Below the pieces are notes generated by a model that did no database searches, was not told the DNA's origin, and worked only from the letters and a program-made list of their open reading frames with translations. From assembly GCF_963677155.1 (NCBI RefSeq), contig NZ_OY781884.1, positions 310,001-374,000 on the forward strand: 64,000 bases of DNA. The letters are read 5' to 3'. Positions 18,283 to 27,176 of the stretch are shown here, in pieces. The stretch is from an uncultured Draconibacterium sp. (GTDB lineage Bacteria > Bacteroidota > Bacteroidia > Bacteroidales > Prolixibacteraceae). Positions within the stretch are counted from its first letter, which is position 1. The number at the start of each line of letters is the position of its first letter. The translations under genes and the position numbers were made by a program.

Positions 18283-19554
18283 ATGATATTATTGTCAGCA
18301 CAAACAACTGTAATTATTACCGGTGTTGCTGTTTTCCTGAGCGTAATTATTCTGCTGGTGGCCATTCTTCTGTTCGCCAAAAAGAAACTTACTCCATCAG
18401 GAACTGTAAAGGTTAGCATTAACCAAGGCGACTTGGAAATTGAAACCGAACCGGGAAATACCCTGTTATCGACACTTGGAAACAACAAAATTCTACTTCC
18501 ATCGGCATGTGGTGGTGGTGGAACATGTGCAATGTGTCGTTGCCAGGTTGAAGACGGTGGTGGTTCAATTCTACCAACCGAGACCGGTTACTTTACCCGT
18601 AAGGAGCAAAACGACAATTGGCGTTTGGCTTGTCAGGTGAAAGTAAAAGAAGACATGGAAATTAAAATTCCGCAAGAAGTACTTGGTGTTAAAAAGTGGG
18701 AATGCGAAGTGGTATCGAACCACAACGTGGCTACTTTCATCAAAGAATTTGTGGTTAAATTACCTGAAGGCGAAAATCTTGATTTCAAATCAGGTGGATA
18801 TATTCAGATTGATGTACCTAAAGTTGACGTAAACTTTAAGGACATGGATATTGAAGAGGAATATCGCGAAGAGTGGGAAAAATTCGGTATGTTCGACCTG
18901 GTTATGAAAAACCCGGAGCCTACATTCCGTGCTTATTCAATGGCTAACCACCCTGCTGAGGGTAACATTGTAATGTTGAATATTCGTATTGCAACTCCAC
19001 CATTCGACCGTGTAAGCAATGGCTTTAAGAAAGTAAACCCTGGTATCTGTTCATCATACATCTTTAACCTGAAACCGGGCGACAAAGTAACTGTATCGGG
19101 TCCTTACGGAGAATTCTTCCTGAAAGACAACGACAGCGAAATGATGTTTGTAGGTGGTGGTGCAGGTATGGCGCCTATGCGCTCGCACTTATTCCACTTG
19201 TTCCACACCATCAAAGAATCGAAAAAGAAAGTTACTTTCTGGTACGGAGCTCGTTCGTGGAAAGAAGTTTTCTACTACGATCAGTTCAGAGATATCGAGA
19301 AAAATTTCCCGAATTTTGAGTTCCATTTGGCACTCGACCGTGAAGATCCTGAAGCTGATAAATTGGGAATTGAATATAAAACAGGATTCGTTCACCAGGT
19401 AATTCATGATAACTACCTGAGTCAGCATGAAGAACCGGAAGAAATCGATTTCTACATGTGTGGACCACCAATGATGAACGACGCTGTTCAGAAAATGCTT
19501 TACGATTTAGGTGTTCCGGACGAAAACGTACTGTTCGACGACTTTGGATCGTAA
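18283..19554 (+). CDS. nqrF: Na+-translocating NADH:quinone reductase subunit F
   Basis: The NADH-oxidising subunit, 423 residues: one N-terminal membrane helix (about 8-32), a ferredoxin-type 2Fe-2S domain with Cys76, Cys82, Cys85 and Cys117 (PSACGGGGTCAMCRC and RLACQVKV), an FAD domain with FRAYSMANHPAE and GPYGEFF, and an NAD domain with GGGAGMAPMRSHLF, WYGARSWKEVFY and FYMCGPPMMNDAV. Electrons pass from NADH through FAD and the cluster into NqrD/E and onward. Last gene of the operon, followed by a strong terminator. Confidence 0.97.
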   Translation: MILLSAQTTVIITGVAVFLSVIILLVAILLFAKKKLTPSGTVKVSINQGDLEIETEPGNTLLSTLGNNKILLPSACGGGGTCAMCRCQVEDGGGSILPTETGYFTRKEQNDNWRLACQVKVKEDMEIKIPQEVLGVKKWECEVVSNHNVATFIKEFVVKLPEGENLDFKSGGYIQIDVPKVDVNFKDMDIEEEYREEWEKFGMFDLVMKNPEPTFRAYSMANHPAEGNIVMLNIRIATPPFDRVSNGFKKVNPGICSSYIFNLKPGDKVTVSGPYGEFFLKDNDSEMMFVGGGAGMAPMRSHLFHLFHTIKESKKKVTFWYGARSWKEVFYYDQFRDIEKNFPNFEFHLALDREDPEADKLGIEYKTGFVHQVIHDNYLSQHEEPEEIDFYMCGPPMMNDAVQKMLYDLGVPDENVLFDDFGS

Positions 19555-19589
19555 CCAACATCGAAGTTTTTAAACTTAGATATTTCAAA

Positions 19590-19620
19590 GCCACTTCTCT
19601 TTTTGAGGAGTGGCTTTTTT
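19590..19620 (+). terminator. Rho-independent terminator of the nqr operon
   Basis: GCCACTTCTC and GAGGAGTGGC form a 10-bp stem (one G-T pair) around a TTTTT loop, followed by six T. It starts 36 nt after the nqrF stop. Confidence 0.92.
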
Positions 19621-19711
19621 AATGCCTTTCGGGAACTCTCCACTATTTAGAAGTCTAACCTAAAAAACTGTTTTTCCTTTTATGGGAAAATGTCGACAGA
19701 CAAAAGGACAA

Positions 19712-19831
19712 ATGAACGACCTTGAAGCAAAGCTTCCGAGGTATCAACAAGAAGGAAAGTTTTCTAAACGAAGTAAAGCTCGGGGGAACTGCCCCCTGAA
19801 AGATAAAAATACACTACCACTCACCTCATGA
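19712..19831 (+). other. Possible small or decayed peptide frame in the nqrF-lipoprotein gap
   Basis: A 39-codon frame starting MNDLEAKLPRYQQEGK and ending PLTS. One base shift at its end would join it to an open frame (HEENDGIVALK...) that continues through the 21-bp repeats that follow. No match to a known family is recognised. It may be a decayed small gene or chance. Confidence 0.25.
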
Positions 19832-19853
19832 GGAGAACGATGGTATAGTGGCA

Positions 19854-19957
19854 CTTAAAGTACTTTTTCTAGACTTGAAGCGGCTATTTCCCGACTCAAA
19901 GTGGTTATTGTTTAACTGTAAGCGATTATTGTTTGAGTTAAAACAGCCGTTATTTGA
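19854..19957 (+). repeat. Five tandem degenerate 21-bp repeats
   Basis: Units start at 19854 (20 bp), 19874, 19895, 19916 and 19937 (21 bp each). They share the form CTnnAAGYG followed by a TATT-rich half ending in TTTGA or CCCGA. In the + frame they read as heptads such as LKRLFPD, SKWLLFN, CKRLLFE and LKQPLFE. The array stops 6 bp before the stop codon of the convergent lipoprotein gene. The same family recurs near 27,030. Confidence 0.7.
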
Positions 19958-19963
19958 AATCGG

Positions 19964-20695
19964 CTATAGAGTAATCGACTTTGACACCACTCCTCTATTC
20001 TGGTAGCGGGTAGAATATACAGCGGTAATAGTAACCGTTCCGCTTGATTGAGATAAAACAACTTCGCCAATATTATTTCTGGTCTGCAGGGCTTTCATAT
20101 TTTTGCGTAGATATTTTCCTTCTGTCAGTTCGCCCATAAGATAATCAACATTATCATAGTCGTCGCTTAAGCGGGCTTCAATTAAGTACCCGGTTGCAAC
20201 ACGATGTTTTGTAAGCAATAATTTTGGCTCCTCAATCTCCTTTCCCGATTTGGTGTATTCTTTTAAACCTACAGCGCGTACTCCGTTTTTATATTCGTAT
20301 TCGGCCTGCAATGTTCCGTTGCGGTGATAGCGCTTGCAAATACCATGTAGCTCATCTTCTTCGTAAGGTTGCTCTTTCCATATCTGTGGTTCACTGTCCA
20401 ACGACGCCTGGTAATAGGTGTAAGCTACGCCCTGCTTTTTGCCGGCAATGTAAGGTATGGCTGAATATAAACTCCCGTGCAAGTAATAGCGTTTCTGCAT
20501 GCCGTGCTTTATTGCTGTTCCCTTTACAACCGATATTTCGTACTCAATCTGCTCGGAGTTACGATATGGCCGTTTAATAATTTCCACGCCACTACCCTCT
20601 TCACTTGAAATTCCCGAAGTCTCTTTTTTAGATTCCGACTTACAAGCAACCAGAAATAACATAGCAGCGAACAAACAGTAAATCCATCCTTTCAT
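19964..20695 (-). CDS. Lipoprotein with MORN/YwqK-like repeats
   Basis: From the ATG at 20695 the protein begins MKGWIYCLFAAMLFLVACKS, a lipoprotein signal with lipobox LVAC; an upstream in-frame ATG would add 29 residues before the signal and is unlikely. The mature part (about 225 residues) has MORN/YwqK-like repeats: GMQKRYYLHGSLYSAIPY, KQGVAYTYYQ, LHGICKRYHRNGTLQAEYEY. The C-terminal 90 residues form an uncharacterised beta-rich segment. Such proteins are probably anchored in the outer or inner membrane facing the periplasm; function is unknown. Confidence 0.8.
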   Translation of the reverse strand: MKGWIYCLFAAMLFLVACKSESKKETSGISSEEGSGVEIIKRPYRNSEQIEYEISVVKGTAIKHGMQKRYYLHGSLYSAIPYIAGKKQGVAYTYYQASLDSEPQIWKEQPYEEDELHGICKRYHRNGTLQAEYEYKNGVRAVGLKEYTKSGKEIEEPKLLLTKHRVATGYLIEARLSDDYDNVDYLMGELTEGKYLRKNMKALQTRNNIGEVVLSQSSGTVTITAVYSTRYQNRGVVSKSITL

Positions 20696-21267
20696 CCGTT
20701 TAAAATTTTCAAGTTTCCAACAAATTACTTTAAAATTTGAGAACGGATGTAACCGCTCCGCTCTCACATAAATTTTAATCATTCTTGTTTATCAATTTAG
20801 AATGAAGAAAATTCATGTTCGTTTCATAACAGCCATTTTGAGTTTTATCAGTTTAAAGGTAATCTTTCATTCCTTTATTAAAACATGATGCGATAACAAT
20901 ATCAAACATCTTTGTGCATAGTTAGTTGGAGTATATTCTCTAAATCCCATTTTGTGCTGATTTCACATTCATTGTTTTTTAAATTCGGAAAAAACTCCCC
21001 CATAAGATACGTGCATCAAAACGAAAAATACGTTCAGAAAACTATTGTTCCTTTATTACATGATTTCCTGCAGTTAAACCTAAAAAGATATCGTCAAGGA
21101 AAAACATTCTTTCTGTATGAGAAACCCAGGTATGCATATGACTAATTATTAGCATATTTTGGGAAGATATAGTACAGAATACTACTAAAAAGTTAACTGA
21201 CTAAATTTATGTTATTTATTTTCAAAAATTTATTGTAGCTTGCGCAAATAATTTTTTTAAGAATAAA
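20696..21267. other. Intergenic region upstream of the cold-shock gene
   Basis: A 572-bp AT-rich region between divergent genes. A 77-codon frame at 20912-21145 has no recognisable domain or ribosome site and is probably chance. A TAGCTTGC element near 21235, a partial match to the -7 consensus, could be the promoter of the cold-shock gene. No other gene is seen. Confidence 0.5.
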
Positions 21268-21459
21268 ATGAATAAAGGAACAGTAAAATTCTTTAACGAC
21301 ACCAAAGGATTTGGTTTTATTAAAGATGCAGAATCAACAAAAGAGTATTTCGTTCATGTAAGTGGATGTAAAGATGAAATTCAGGAAAATGACGAAGTAA
21401 CTTTTGACCTTGAAGAAGGAAAAAAAGGTCTGAACGCAGTAAATGTAAAACTAGTATAG
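21268..21459 (+). CDS. Cold-shock domain protein (CspA family)
   Basis: A 63-residue single cold-shock domain that binds single-stranded RNA or DNA. RNP1 is KGFGFI and RNP2 is YFVHVS, with the usual GTVKFFNDTKGFGFI start. It is slightly shorter than E. coli CspA and acidic, as is common in Bacteroidota. It stands alone, with a strong terminator 21 nt after its stop. Confidence 0.95.
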   Translation: MNKGTVKFFNDTKGFGFIKDAESTKEYFVHVSGCKDEIQENDEVTFDLEEGKKGLNAVNVKLV

Positions 21460-21480
21460 TTATTATATTGCTTTGATGAA

Positions 21481-21511
21481 AAGTTCGGTTTTTAAACCGG
21501 ACTTTTTTTTT
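21481..21511 (+). terminator. Rho-independent terminator of the cold-shock gene
   Basis: AAGTTCGGTTT and AAACCGGACTT form an 11-bp stem (one G-T pair) with a 2-base gap at the loop, followed by T-rich sequence to 21511. Confidence 0.92.
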
Positions 21512-21672
21512 GCCCTGTTGTGTAAAAAATACACTGAGATTAAACTTTAAAAACATCACTTTTCCAACTTACCAGTCGTTAAATAACTAAGAAATTAATA
21601 TTTTACATTCCGTTAATGCATGTAGTTACTCAATTTTATTAGTTTTAACTTGTTCTTTAAAAACAACCTGGT

Positions 21673-22848
21673 ATGCCCGAAGTTACAATATGGAACCTCA
21701 TATTGCTTATCGAAATTGGTTTTGGCTTTATACTACTTCTTTTCTTATTAAAAGTTAGTACAAAACTTAATTGGTATTTACCACTGGCTATATACGTGCT
21801 TTTGGTGATGATCGACTGTTACGCCGAATTTTTATTACAAACTGGCTACATCGTTAACACACCACACTTTTTGTTTGTAAACGAGCCTTTAAACATTCTG
21901 GTAGGACCAATGATTTATTTGTATGCACGAAGTCAGGAATTTCAACGCTTCAGATTATTTAAAACAGACCTTCTGCTTCTTACCCCATTTCTAGCAAGCT
22001 TACTTGTTTACCTACCGATATACACGATGTCGGCTGCAGACAAAATCAACGAGTATCAACAATATGGAGAACTGCAATCGGATGTTGAAAATTATGTTTG
22101 GGAATGGATTTTTCTGGTTAGCATAAACGTTACTTTTTTTGCAGCTGCATTACGGCGTTTCAGAAATTATAATGAAAAAATAAAAACCTTATATTCAAAC
22201 ATTAAAAATACAGATCTGCGTATAACTCAGATTTTAATACGGCTTTGTATAGCCATTTACACGTTAGAACTTTTTTCGGTTTTTCTCACTTACTACGAGC
22301 TACCTTTTAACACCGAATTGTATAACGTATACGATATCGTTCAGTTAATTGTACTGGTACTTATTGGGTACGATGCCGTAAGCACTTACAAATTTTCGGC
22401 AACCATAAAACAAGAATGGAAAAAAATTCATCTGGAAGAAGGCCAAAACATTAACCAACCTATTAAATATGCAAGTTCGACACTTACTAACAAACAATCG
22501 GCAAAACTGAAAAAACAGATTGAGAGATATATGGATGAACATGAACCTTATCTTCAATCGCAAATTAGAATTAAAGACCTGGCCGATTTAACAGGAATTA
22601 GCAGCCACCAAATTTCACAGGTTCTCAATGAATCGTTCAATCAAAATTTCTATGAATTTATAAATACTTATCGGGTAAAAAAGGCAATTTCACTCATTGA
22701 GGATCCCAAAAATTTATCACTTACCTTTTCGGCAATTGGCTTCGAAGCAGGATTTAATTCGAAAACAACCTTCTACGAAGCTTTCAAAAAGACAACAGGA
22801 ACCACTCCAGCACAATATAAGATAAACAACAATATTCCAGCCAATTAG
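21673..22848 (+). CDS. Membrane-anchored AraC-family transcriptional regulator
   Basis: A 391-residue protein whose first ~245 residues contain about seven hydrophobic helices (for example LIEIGFGFILLLFLLKV and WIFLVSINVTFFAAAL). A linker leads to a C-terminal AraC-type double helix-turn-helix (residues about 285-385), with IRIKDLADLTGISSHQISQVL and the closing FNSKTTFYEAFKKTTGTTPAQYK. This arrangement, a 7-helix membrane sensor plus HTH_18, is common in Bacteroidota. The signal and target genes are unknown. No target operon is adjacent, and a terminator follows about 160 nt later. Confidence 0.9.
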   Translation: MPEVTIWNLILLIEIGFGFILLLFLLKVSTKLNWYLPLAIYVLLVMIDCYAEFLLQTGYIVNTPHFLFVNEPLNILVGPMIYLYARSQEFQRFRLFKTDLLLLTPFLASLLVYLPIYTMSAADKINEYQQYGELQSDVENYVWEWIFLVSINVTFFAAALRRFRNYNEKIKTLYSNIKNTDLRITQILIRLCIAIYTLELFSVFLTYYELPFNTELYNVYDIVQLIVLVLIGYDAVSTYKFSATIKQEWKKIHLEEGQNINQPIKYASSTLTNKQSAKLKKQIERYMDEHEPYLQSQIRIKDLADLTGISSHQISQVLNESFNQNFYEFINTYRVKKAISLIEDPKNLSLTFSAIGFEAGFNSKTTFYEAFKKTTGTTPAQYKINNNIPAN

Positions 22849-23223
22849 CATTTCAACTTTATAAGTTCGAACTGCAAAATCACAATTATATGTCCTGTTT
22901 TATAATCCCGAACGACCAAGTAAATCATTGTATCTAGTTTTGATTCATGAAAGAGAAAATACTCTGGTCACACAGTGTACGCTCCTTCCTAAAAAGTTTC
23001 CCTCTAAATCCGTTTTCAGATAAAAAGGAAACGGATTTTTTTATACTATCTATTAGCGCTTACAATTGATATCAAACTGTAGCTTCTTGTAATATTTTTC
23101 TACAAAAAGCTGTTGCAAAAATTTTATTTGCCAGATAATAAAAACGGAAGGAAGAGATCTCTATACATCAATAAATTTCTCAATAATTTATTTATTTTCG
23201 TATAAAACATAGTTATACGTTTT
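22849..23223. other. Intergenic region between AraC-type gene and CNNM gene
   Basis: A 375-bp gap. It contains one terminator at 23006-23042 and otherwise AT-rich sequence. No gene is seen. Confidence 0.5.
23006..23042 (+). terminator. Rho-independent terminator
   Basis: AAATCCGTTT and AAACGGATTT form a perfect 10-bp stem with a 13-base loop, followed by a T run. It probably ends the AraC-type gene transcript. Confidence 0.8.
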
Positions 23224-24285
23224 ATGGCGATACTAATTTTCTTCTTTCTCGTATCAATACTTTTCTCATTTATGTGTTCGGTTTGGGAGGCTGTTTTGTT
23301 AAGCATAACACCATCGTATGTTAGCCGTATGCAAATGGAAAAACCGCGGTTGGGTAAACGCTTAACTTCTCTAAAAGACGACATCGACCGCCCTTTATCG
23401 GCCATTTTAACGCTAAACACCATTGCGCACACCGTTGGAGCTATTGGAATAGGTGTTCAAGCAGGAGAACTGTTCGGAACAGCAAAAATCAACCTCTACA
23501 TTTTTGAGGCCACATACGAATCGCTCATCGCAGGATTAATGACCCTCGCGATTCTTATTCTTTCTGAAATTATCCCTAAAACCATTGGTGCTACCTACTG
23601 GAAACAGCTTACACCATTTACCGTACGGTCGTTAAAAGGTTTAATGATTGTACTGGCTCCTTTTGTTTGGCTGAGCAAATGGGTAACACATTTAATAAAA
23701 AAAGATGGAGAAAAAAGTGTATTAAACCGTGCCGATGTTGCGGCGATGGACGATGCAGGATTAAGAAGTGGTGCCATCGACAAGGAAGAAAAATCGATTA
23801 TTCAGAACCTACTGCGCTTAGAAAATACGGAGGTGAAAGATATTATGACGCCCCGCAGTGTGGTGTTTACCCTGGATGAAAACCAAACGCTGGGAGAAAT
23901 ATTTACGGCATACAACCCTTTCCAGTTTTCGCGCATACCTGTTTACGGCGAAAGCCCCGATCAAATAACCGGCTTTATTTTAAAAGATGCTATTCTGGAA
24001 AATATTGCCGCCGACAAACACAGTCGGCAAGCAGTAGAAATTCGCAGAAAAATATTTTTTGTTGAAGACAGCCTTTCAGTTGCAGGATTGCTCGATAAAC
24101 TCATTCTGGAAAAACAGCACATGACTATGGTTGCCGACGAATTTGGAACTGTGGTAGGCCTTGTTACCATGGAAGATGTTATTGAGACGTTGTTTGGTCT
24201 CGAAATCATTGACGAATCAGACAAAGTAGCCGACCTGCAAAAACTGGCTCGCGAGCGTTGGAAAAGGGCAAAAAAACCGAAGTAG
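23224..24285 (+). CDS. CNNM transmembrane (DUF21) and CBS domain protein, hemolysin-family
   Basis: A 353-residue protein with an N-terminal CNNM (DUF21) membrane domain of three or four helices (residues 1-170; DDIDRPLSAILTLNTIAHTVGA is the family signature) and a CBS pair (about 195-325; DIMTPRSVVFTLDENQT and GLVTMEDVIETLFG). Members of this superfamily (CorB/CorC, YfjD) are linked to Mg2+ export or homeostasis. The usual C-terminal CorC_HlyC domain is missing, making this a short form. It converges on the DUF5686 gene with a 13-nt gap. Confidence 0.9.
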   Translation: MAILIFFFLVSILFSFMCSVWEAVLLSITPSYVSRMQMEKPRLGKRLTSLKDDIDRPLSAILTLNTIAHTVGAIGIGVQAGELFGTAKINLYIFEATYESLIAGLMTLAILILSEIIPKTIGATYWKQLTPFTVRSLKGLMIVLAPFVWLSKWVTHLIKKDGEKSVLNRADVAAMDDAGLRSGAIDKEEKSIIQNLLRLENTEVKDIMTPRSVVFTLDENQTLGEIFTAYNPFQFSRIPVYGESPDQITGFILKDAILENIAADKHSRQAVEIRRKIFFVEDSLSVAGLLDKLILEKQHMTMVADEFGTVVGLVTMEDVIETLFGLEIIDESDKVADLQKLARERWKRAKKPK

Positions 24286-24298
24286 AGTTTCTCCTCGA

Positions 24299-26755
24299 CT
24301 AGAAACTCATTTCGGCCCTGAAACGTATTCCGCTATTGTCGGTAAAACTTCTGTCTTTATAAGTACTACCCAACTGCTGAATATACTCGACACGCAATAC
24401 TTTAAAAATATTTGTGATTCCCAGCCCCAATTCGGCATAAGGTCGTGTTAAATCTTGCGTAAAGGCTTCAGGAAGATCGAATATTGGTTTATATGAGCTG
24501 GTCCGGTCGCCATAATGCGCTTTTAACGATACCATTTCGCGTAACTTTAATCGCTTAATTAGTGGTAATTTGTTAAAAATAATTCCTCCGCCAACCCAGT
24601 CGAGATGAACGTTCGTATACACGTTATGCGCAAACGATGCCTGGTGTAACAAGTTAAAGCGGTATTTTGCAAATCCGAGCGATTGTGAACCAACTGGCAT
24701 ATCAAGCAAATCATAAGGAGCATCGCCAAACAAATACCCTCCGTTAACCATGTAGCGCATAAATGTGGGGCCCCAGTTTACTTTTCCAACTACCGAGGCG
24801 TGAAAATGCGAATACATTCCAAAATCAGGAGTATTATCTCCCGGCACATAGGCCTGACCAATGTCCCAGCTCAAATTAATAACCGGTGTTTGATCGATAT
24901 AATACACACGCATGAAGTAATACTGGTCGTAATACTGGCCAAATGCCAAACGTGCGTTAAAAAGTGCCCCATAGGCCGAATAGTGCTTGTAATCTACTCC
25001 GTTATTAACGTAATGAATTGATGGGGTACTGTAATTGGAAGAAAAATAAGCGCCTCCTTCAAGAATAACATTATCGGTATTATATTCTAAATTCAGACTT
25101 GCTTTCTTCTCCTGTTGCAAATATGGATTCTCCTCGCGCGAAGTAATGGCAGCAATAAAATTACCGTTACCACGGGTATTCGGATTCTTCTTAATAAACT
25201 TCAGGTATTTATCCTGCGAAACCAGATTGTAGTCGTCGGAATAGTTACCACGCAAAATAAACTTATCATCGGGTGTTAATTGCCAGCCAAAGTTCATTCC
25301 GTATTTCAATTCCTTATTTCGGGTACCATAACCTAAGAAGCCTCCAACAGTAAAGCGTTTCCACATTTTTTCGCCGGTACGGAAAGGCAAAGAAAAGCGC
25401 TGCCCCTCGATGGCGTTAGTACTGTAAATATCAAATACCGGCCCCAGCTCAATTTTTCCCAAATCAACGTAACTTGTAAGCACCATTCCTCCAATGGCAT
25501 CGATACCTTTCACTACCTGATTTTCCTTTAATTTATCGACACGCTCGTATGTTCCGTCCGACATCAGACTGGTTGCAAACTCAGGCTGCGAACGCCAGTT
25601 GTACCCACGTATTTCATTCAGGTGCTCCGAAGTAGAATACTGCGTTATTTTATTCACCATCCAGTTTCCGTTCGAGATTTGATCAATTCGTTGCGAACCA
25701 TACCTCGACACCGTATCCTTATTCAGCGTTAACGACAAATTCAAACTAATTTGCTGGTTATCGTAAAACCAGGTTCCATTCTCGTCTTTGCGGTATTGAA
25801 CATTGGAACGGTAGCCATTCACAAAGTTAATATTGGCTTCTTCCTGCACATAAGCATAAATGCTGGTAAGTGCAAAGTTTTTACCCTCAACGGTAAACCG
25901 TCCGGTAAATAGTGCATTGTACTTATTTTTTGGCGTAAACGAAAAGTTATAATGCCAAACGCTATCAATAAGCGTACTGTCGTTTAAGTAAAGATCGTAG
26001 TGTAAACGTGCCGAGTTACTTAACGGAGAGATAATACCGCGCCCCAAAATATTAATCTGATCTTTGTAAAAATCAAGGTCGATAACCACATTTAACAGAA
26101 TCAAACTTTCAATGGTTTGATTAAGTTTTGGGAAAATACCATCCTTCTTATTATAAACAACACTGTCTTTTTGGTTACTTGTTAAAGTCGCCAACTCGGC
26201 CATATATATTGGCGAAAACCGAATATCACGATCATCCAGTTTCATGGTTACTTCGTTCATATTCGGAATAATACGGTTTACCTTCGATGTGCTATCGATG
26301 GCCATATAAACCGAAGTACGCTCAAAAGCCTTATAATCGCTATAGTTTTCAACCTTTTCACGATTCTCCTTTTTATGCTCCATTATTTTACGGAACAGCA
26401 CTTTGGCGCGCGACTCTTCGGGTCTTACTTTTATTTCGCTGATCTGCTGAACATCCGGCGTTAAATAAATTTTTAACGGCATTTCCAGCTTAGCTGTCAC
26501 TTTTAACTCCTGTTTGTTGTACCCCACCGATGAAAAGCTAATGTCGTCGCCAATTGTGGCCGACAAAAGAAAATGTCCGTCAATATCGGTCATCGTTCCA
26601 CGTGTAGTTCCTTCTACCCATACATTTACAAACGGAATGGGCTCTTTGGTATCCTTATCGTATATATTCCCGGATATCTCGGTGGCTTCATCCGAGGCAT
26701 GAGCAATAAATACAAATAGAAAAAAAAGTATTGTTAATCTGATCTTGTTTTCCAT
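24299..26755 (-). CDS. DUF5686 outer membrane protein with carboxypeptidase-regulatory-like domain
   Basis: An 818-residue exported protein. A signal peptide (residues 1-20) is followed by a carboxypeptidase-regulatory-like beta-sandwich (about 25-100: ISGNIYDKDTKEPIPFVNVW and GTTRGTMTDIDGHF), as in TonB-dependent receptors. The rest is the DUF5686 region, ending in an aromatic outer membrane strand (GIRFRAEMSF), which indicates a beta-barrel. There is no TonB plug. Function is unknown; the family is restricted largely to Bacteroidota. Stretches such as LRGNYSDDYN and MRVYYIDQTPVINLSWDIGQ are typical of barrel hairpins. Confidence 0.88.
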   Translation of the reverse strand: MENKIRLTILFFLFVFIAHASDEATEISGNIYDKDTKEPIPFVNVWVEGTTRGTMTDIDGHFLLSATIGDDISFSSVGYNKQELKVTAKLEMPLKIYLTPDVQQISEIKVRPEESRAKVLFRKIMEHKKENREKVENYSDYKAFERTSVYMAIDSTSKVNRIIPNMNEVTMKLDDRDIRFSPIYMAELATLTSNQKDSVVYNKKDGIFPKLNQTIESLILLNVVIDLDFYKDQINILGRGIISPLSNSARLHYDLYLNDSTLIDSVWHYNFSFTPKNKYNALFTGRFTVEGKNFALTSIYAYVQEEANINFVNGYRSNVQYRKDENGTWFYDNQQISLNLSLTLNKDTVSRYGSQRIDQISNGNWMVNKITQYSTSEHLNEIRGYNWRSQPEFATSLMSDGTYERVDKLKENQVVKGIDAIGGMVLTSYVDLGKIELGPVFDIYSTNAIEGQRFSLPFRTGEKMWKRFTVGGFLGYGTRNKELKYGMNFGWQLTPDDKFILRGNYSDDYNLVSQDKYLKFIKKNPNTRGNGNFIAAITSREENPYLQQEKKASLNLEYNTDNVILEGGAYFSSNYSTPSIHYVNNGVDYKHYSAYGALFNARLAFGQYYDQYYFMRVYYIDQTPVINLSWDIGQAYVPGDNTPDFGMYSHFHASVVGKVNWGPTFMRYMVNGGYLFGDAPYDLLDMPVGSQSLGFAKYRFNLLHQASFAHNVYTNVHLDWVGGGIIFNKLPLIKRLKLREMVSLKAHYGDRTSSYKPIFDLPEAFTQDLTRPYAELGLGITNIFKVLRVEYIQQLGSTYKDRSFTDNSGIRFRAEMSF

Positions 26756-27113
26756 AATAAATAAGCAATTGCCTCACTTATCACACATTCCCGCTACAGA
26801 ACGACTAATATAATGAGAATCAATTGACTATGTTTTGATTTCTCAAATAAATATTTCTATCTATCTGAGTTAATTGTTTCGTGGCGATTTTACATATTTA
26901 AATACTTTGCGAAAGTAATTAAGATCACTATTCTAAAATTTAATATCGCTAAATATCGCACTAAATTTTAACTTTTATTAAGAACCGTTATGCACCAAAA
27001 AGGTTGAAAAAAGGTTTTCGTATTCTGCTGAAATGATTATTACTTGATTTCAAGTGACCATTACTTGACTTGAAACAGACATTTTCGGTCTTGAAGTGTT
27101 CATGCTATAAACC
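26756..27113. other. Intergenic region between DUF5686 and pfp genes
   Basis: AT-rich sequence upstream of the DUF5686 gene with no gene seen. Its right end holds the 21-bp repeat array and abuts the pfp terminator. Confidence 0.5.
27027..27110 (+). repeat. Four tandem degenerate 21-bp repeats
   Basis: Units begin at 27027, 27048, 27069 and 27090, each 21 bp. Two of them end in ATTACTTGA, and units start CTTGAAR or TTTCAAGTG. The + frame gives LLDLKQTFSVLKCS-like heptads interrupted by stops. Sequence and period match the array at 19854-19957. It ends 3 bp before the pfp terminator's T run. Confidence 0.7.
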
Positions 27114-27150
27114 ACAAAAAAAGCCTCCCTGAAAAATTCAGGGAGGCCTT
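27114..27150 (-). terminator. Rho-independent terminator of pfp
   Basis: On the minus strand GCCTCCCTGAA and TTCAGGGAGGC form a perfect 11-bp stem around a 3-base loop, then a T7 run. It lies 30 nt after the pfp stop. Confidence 0.93.
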
Positions 27151-27176
27151 TATATATCGTAACTTAAAGCAACTGT

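Noticed and set aside
20912-21145. 77-codon frame upstream of the cold-shock gene
   Set aside because: Composition looks like random AT-rich translation, with no signal peptide, family or neighbour support.
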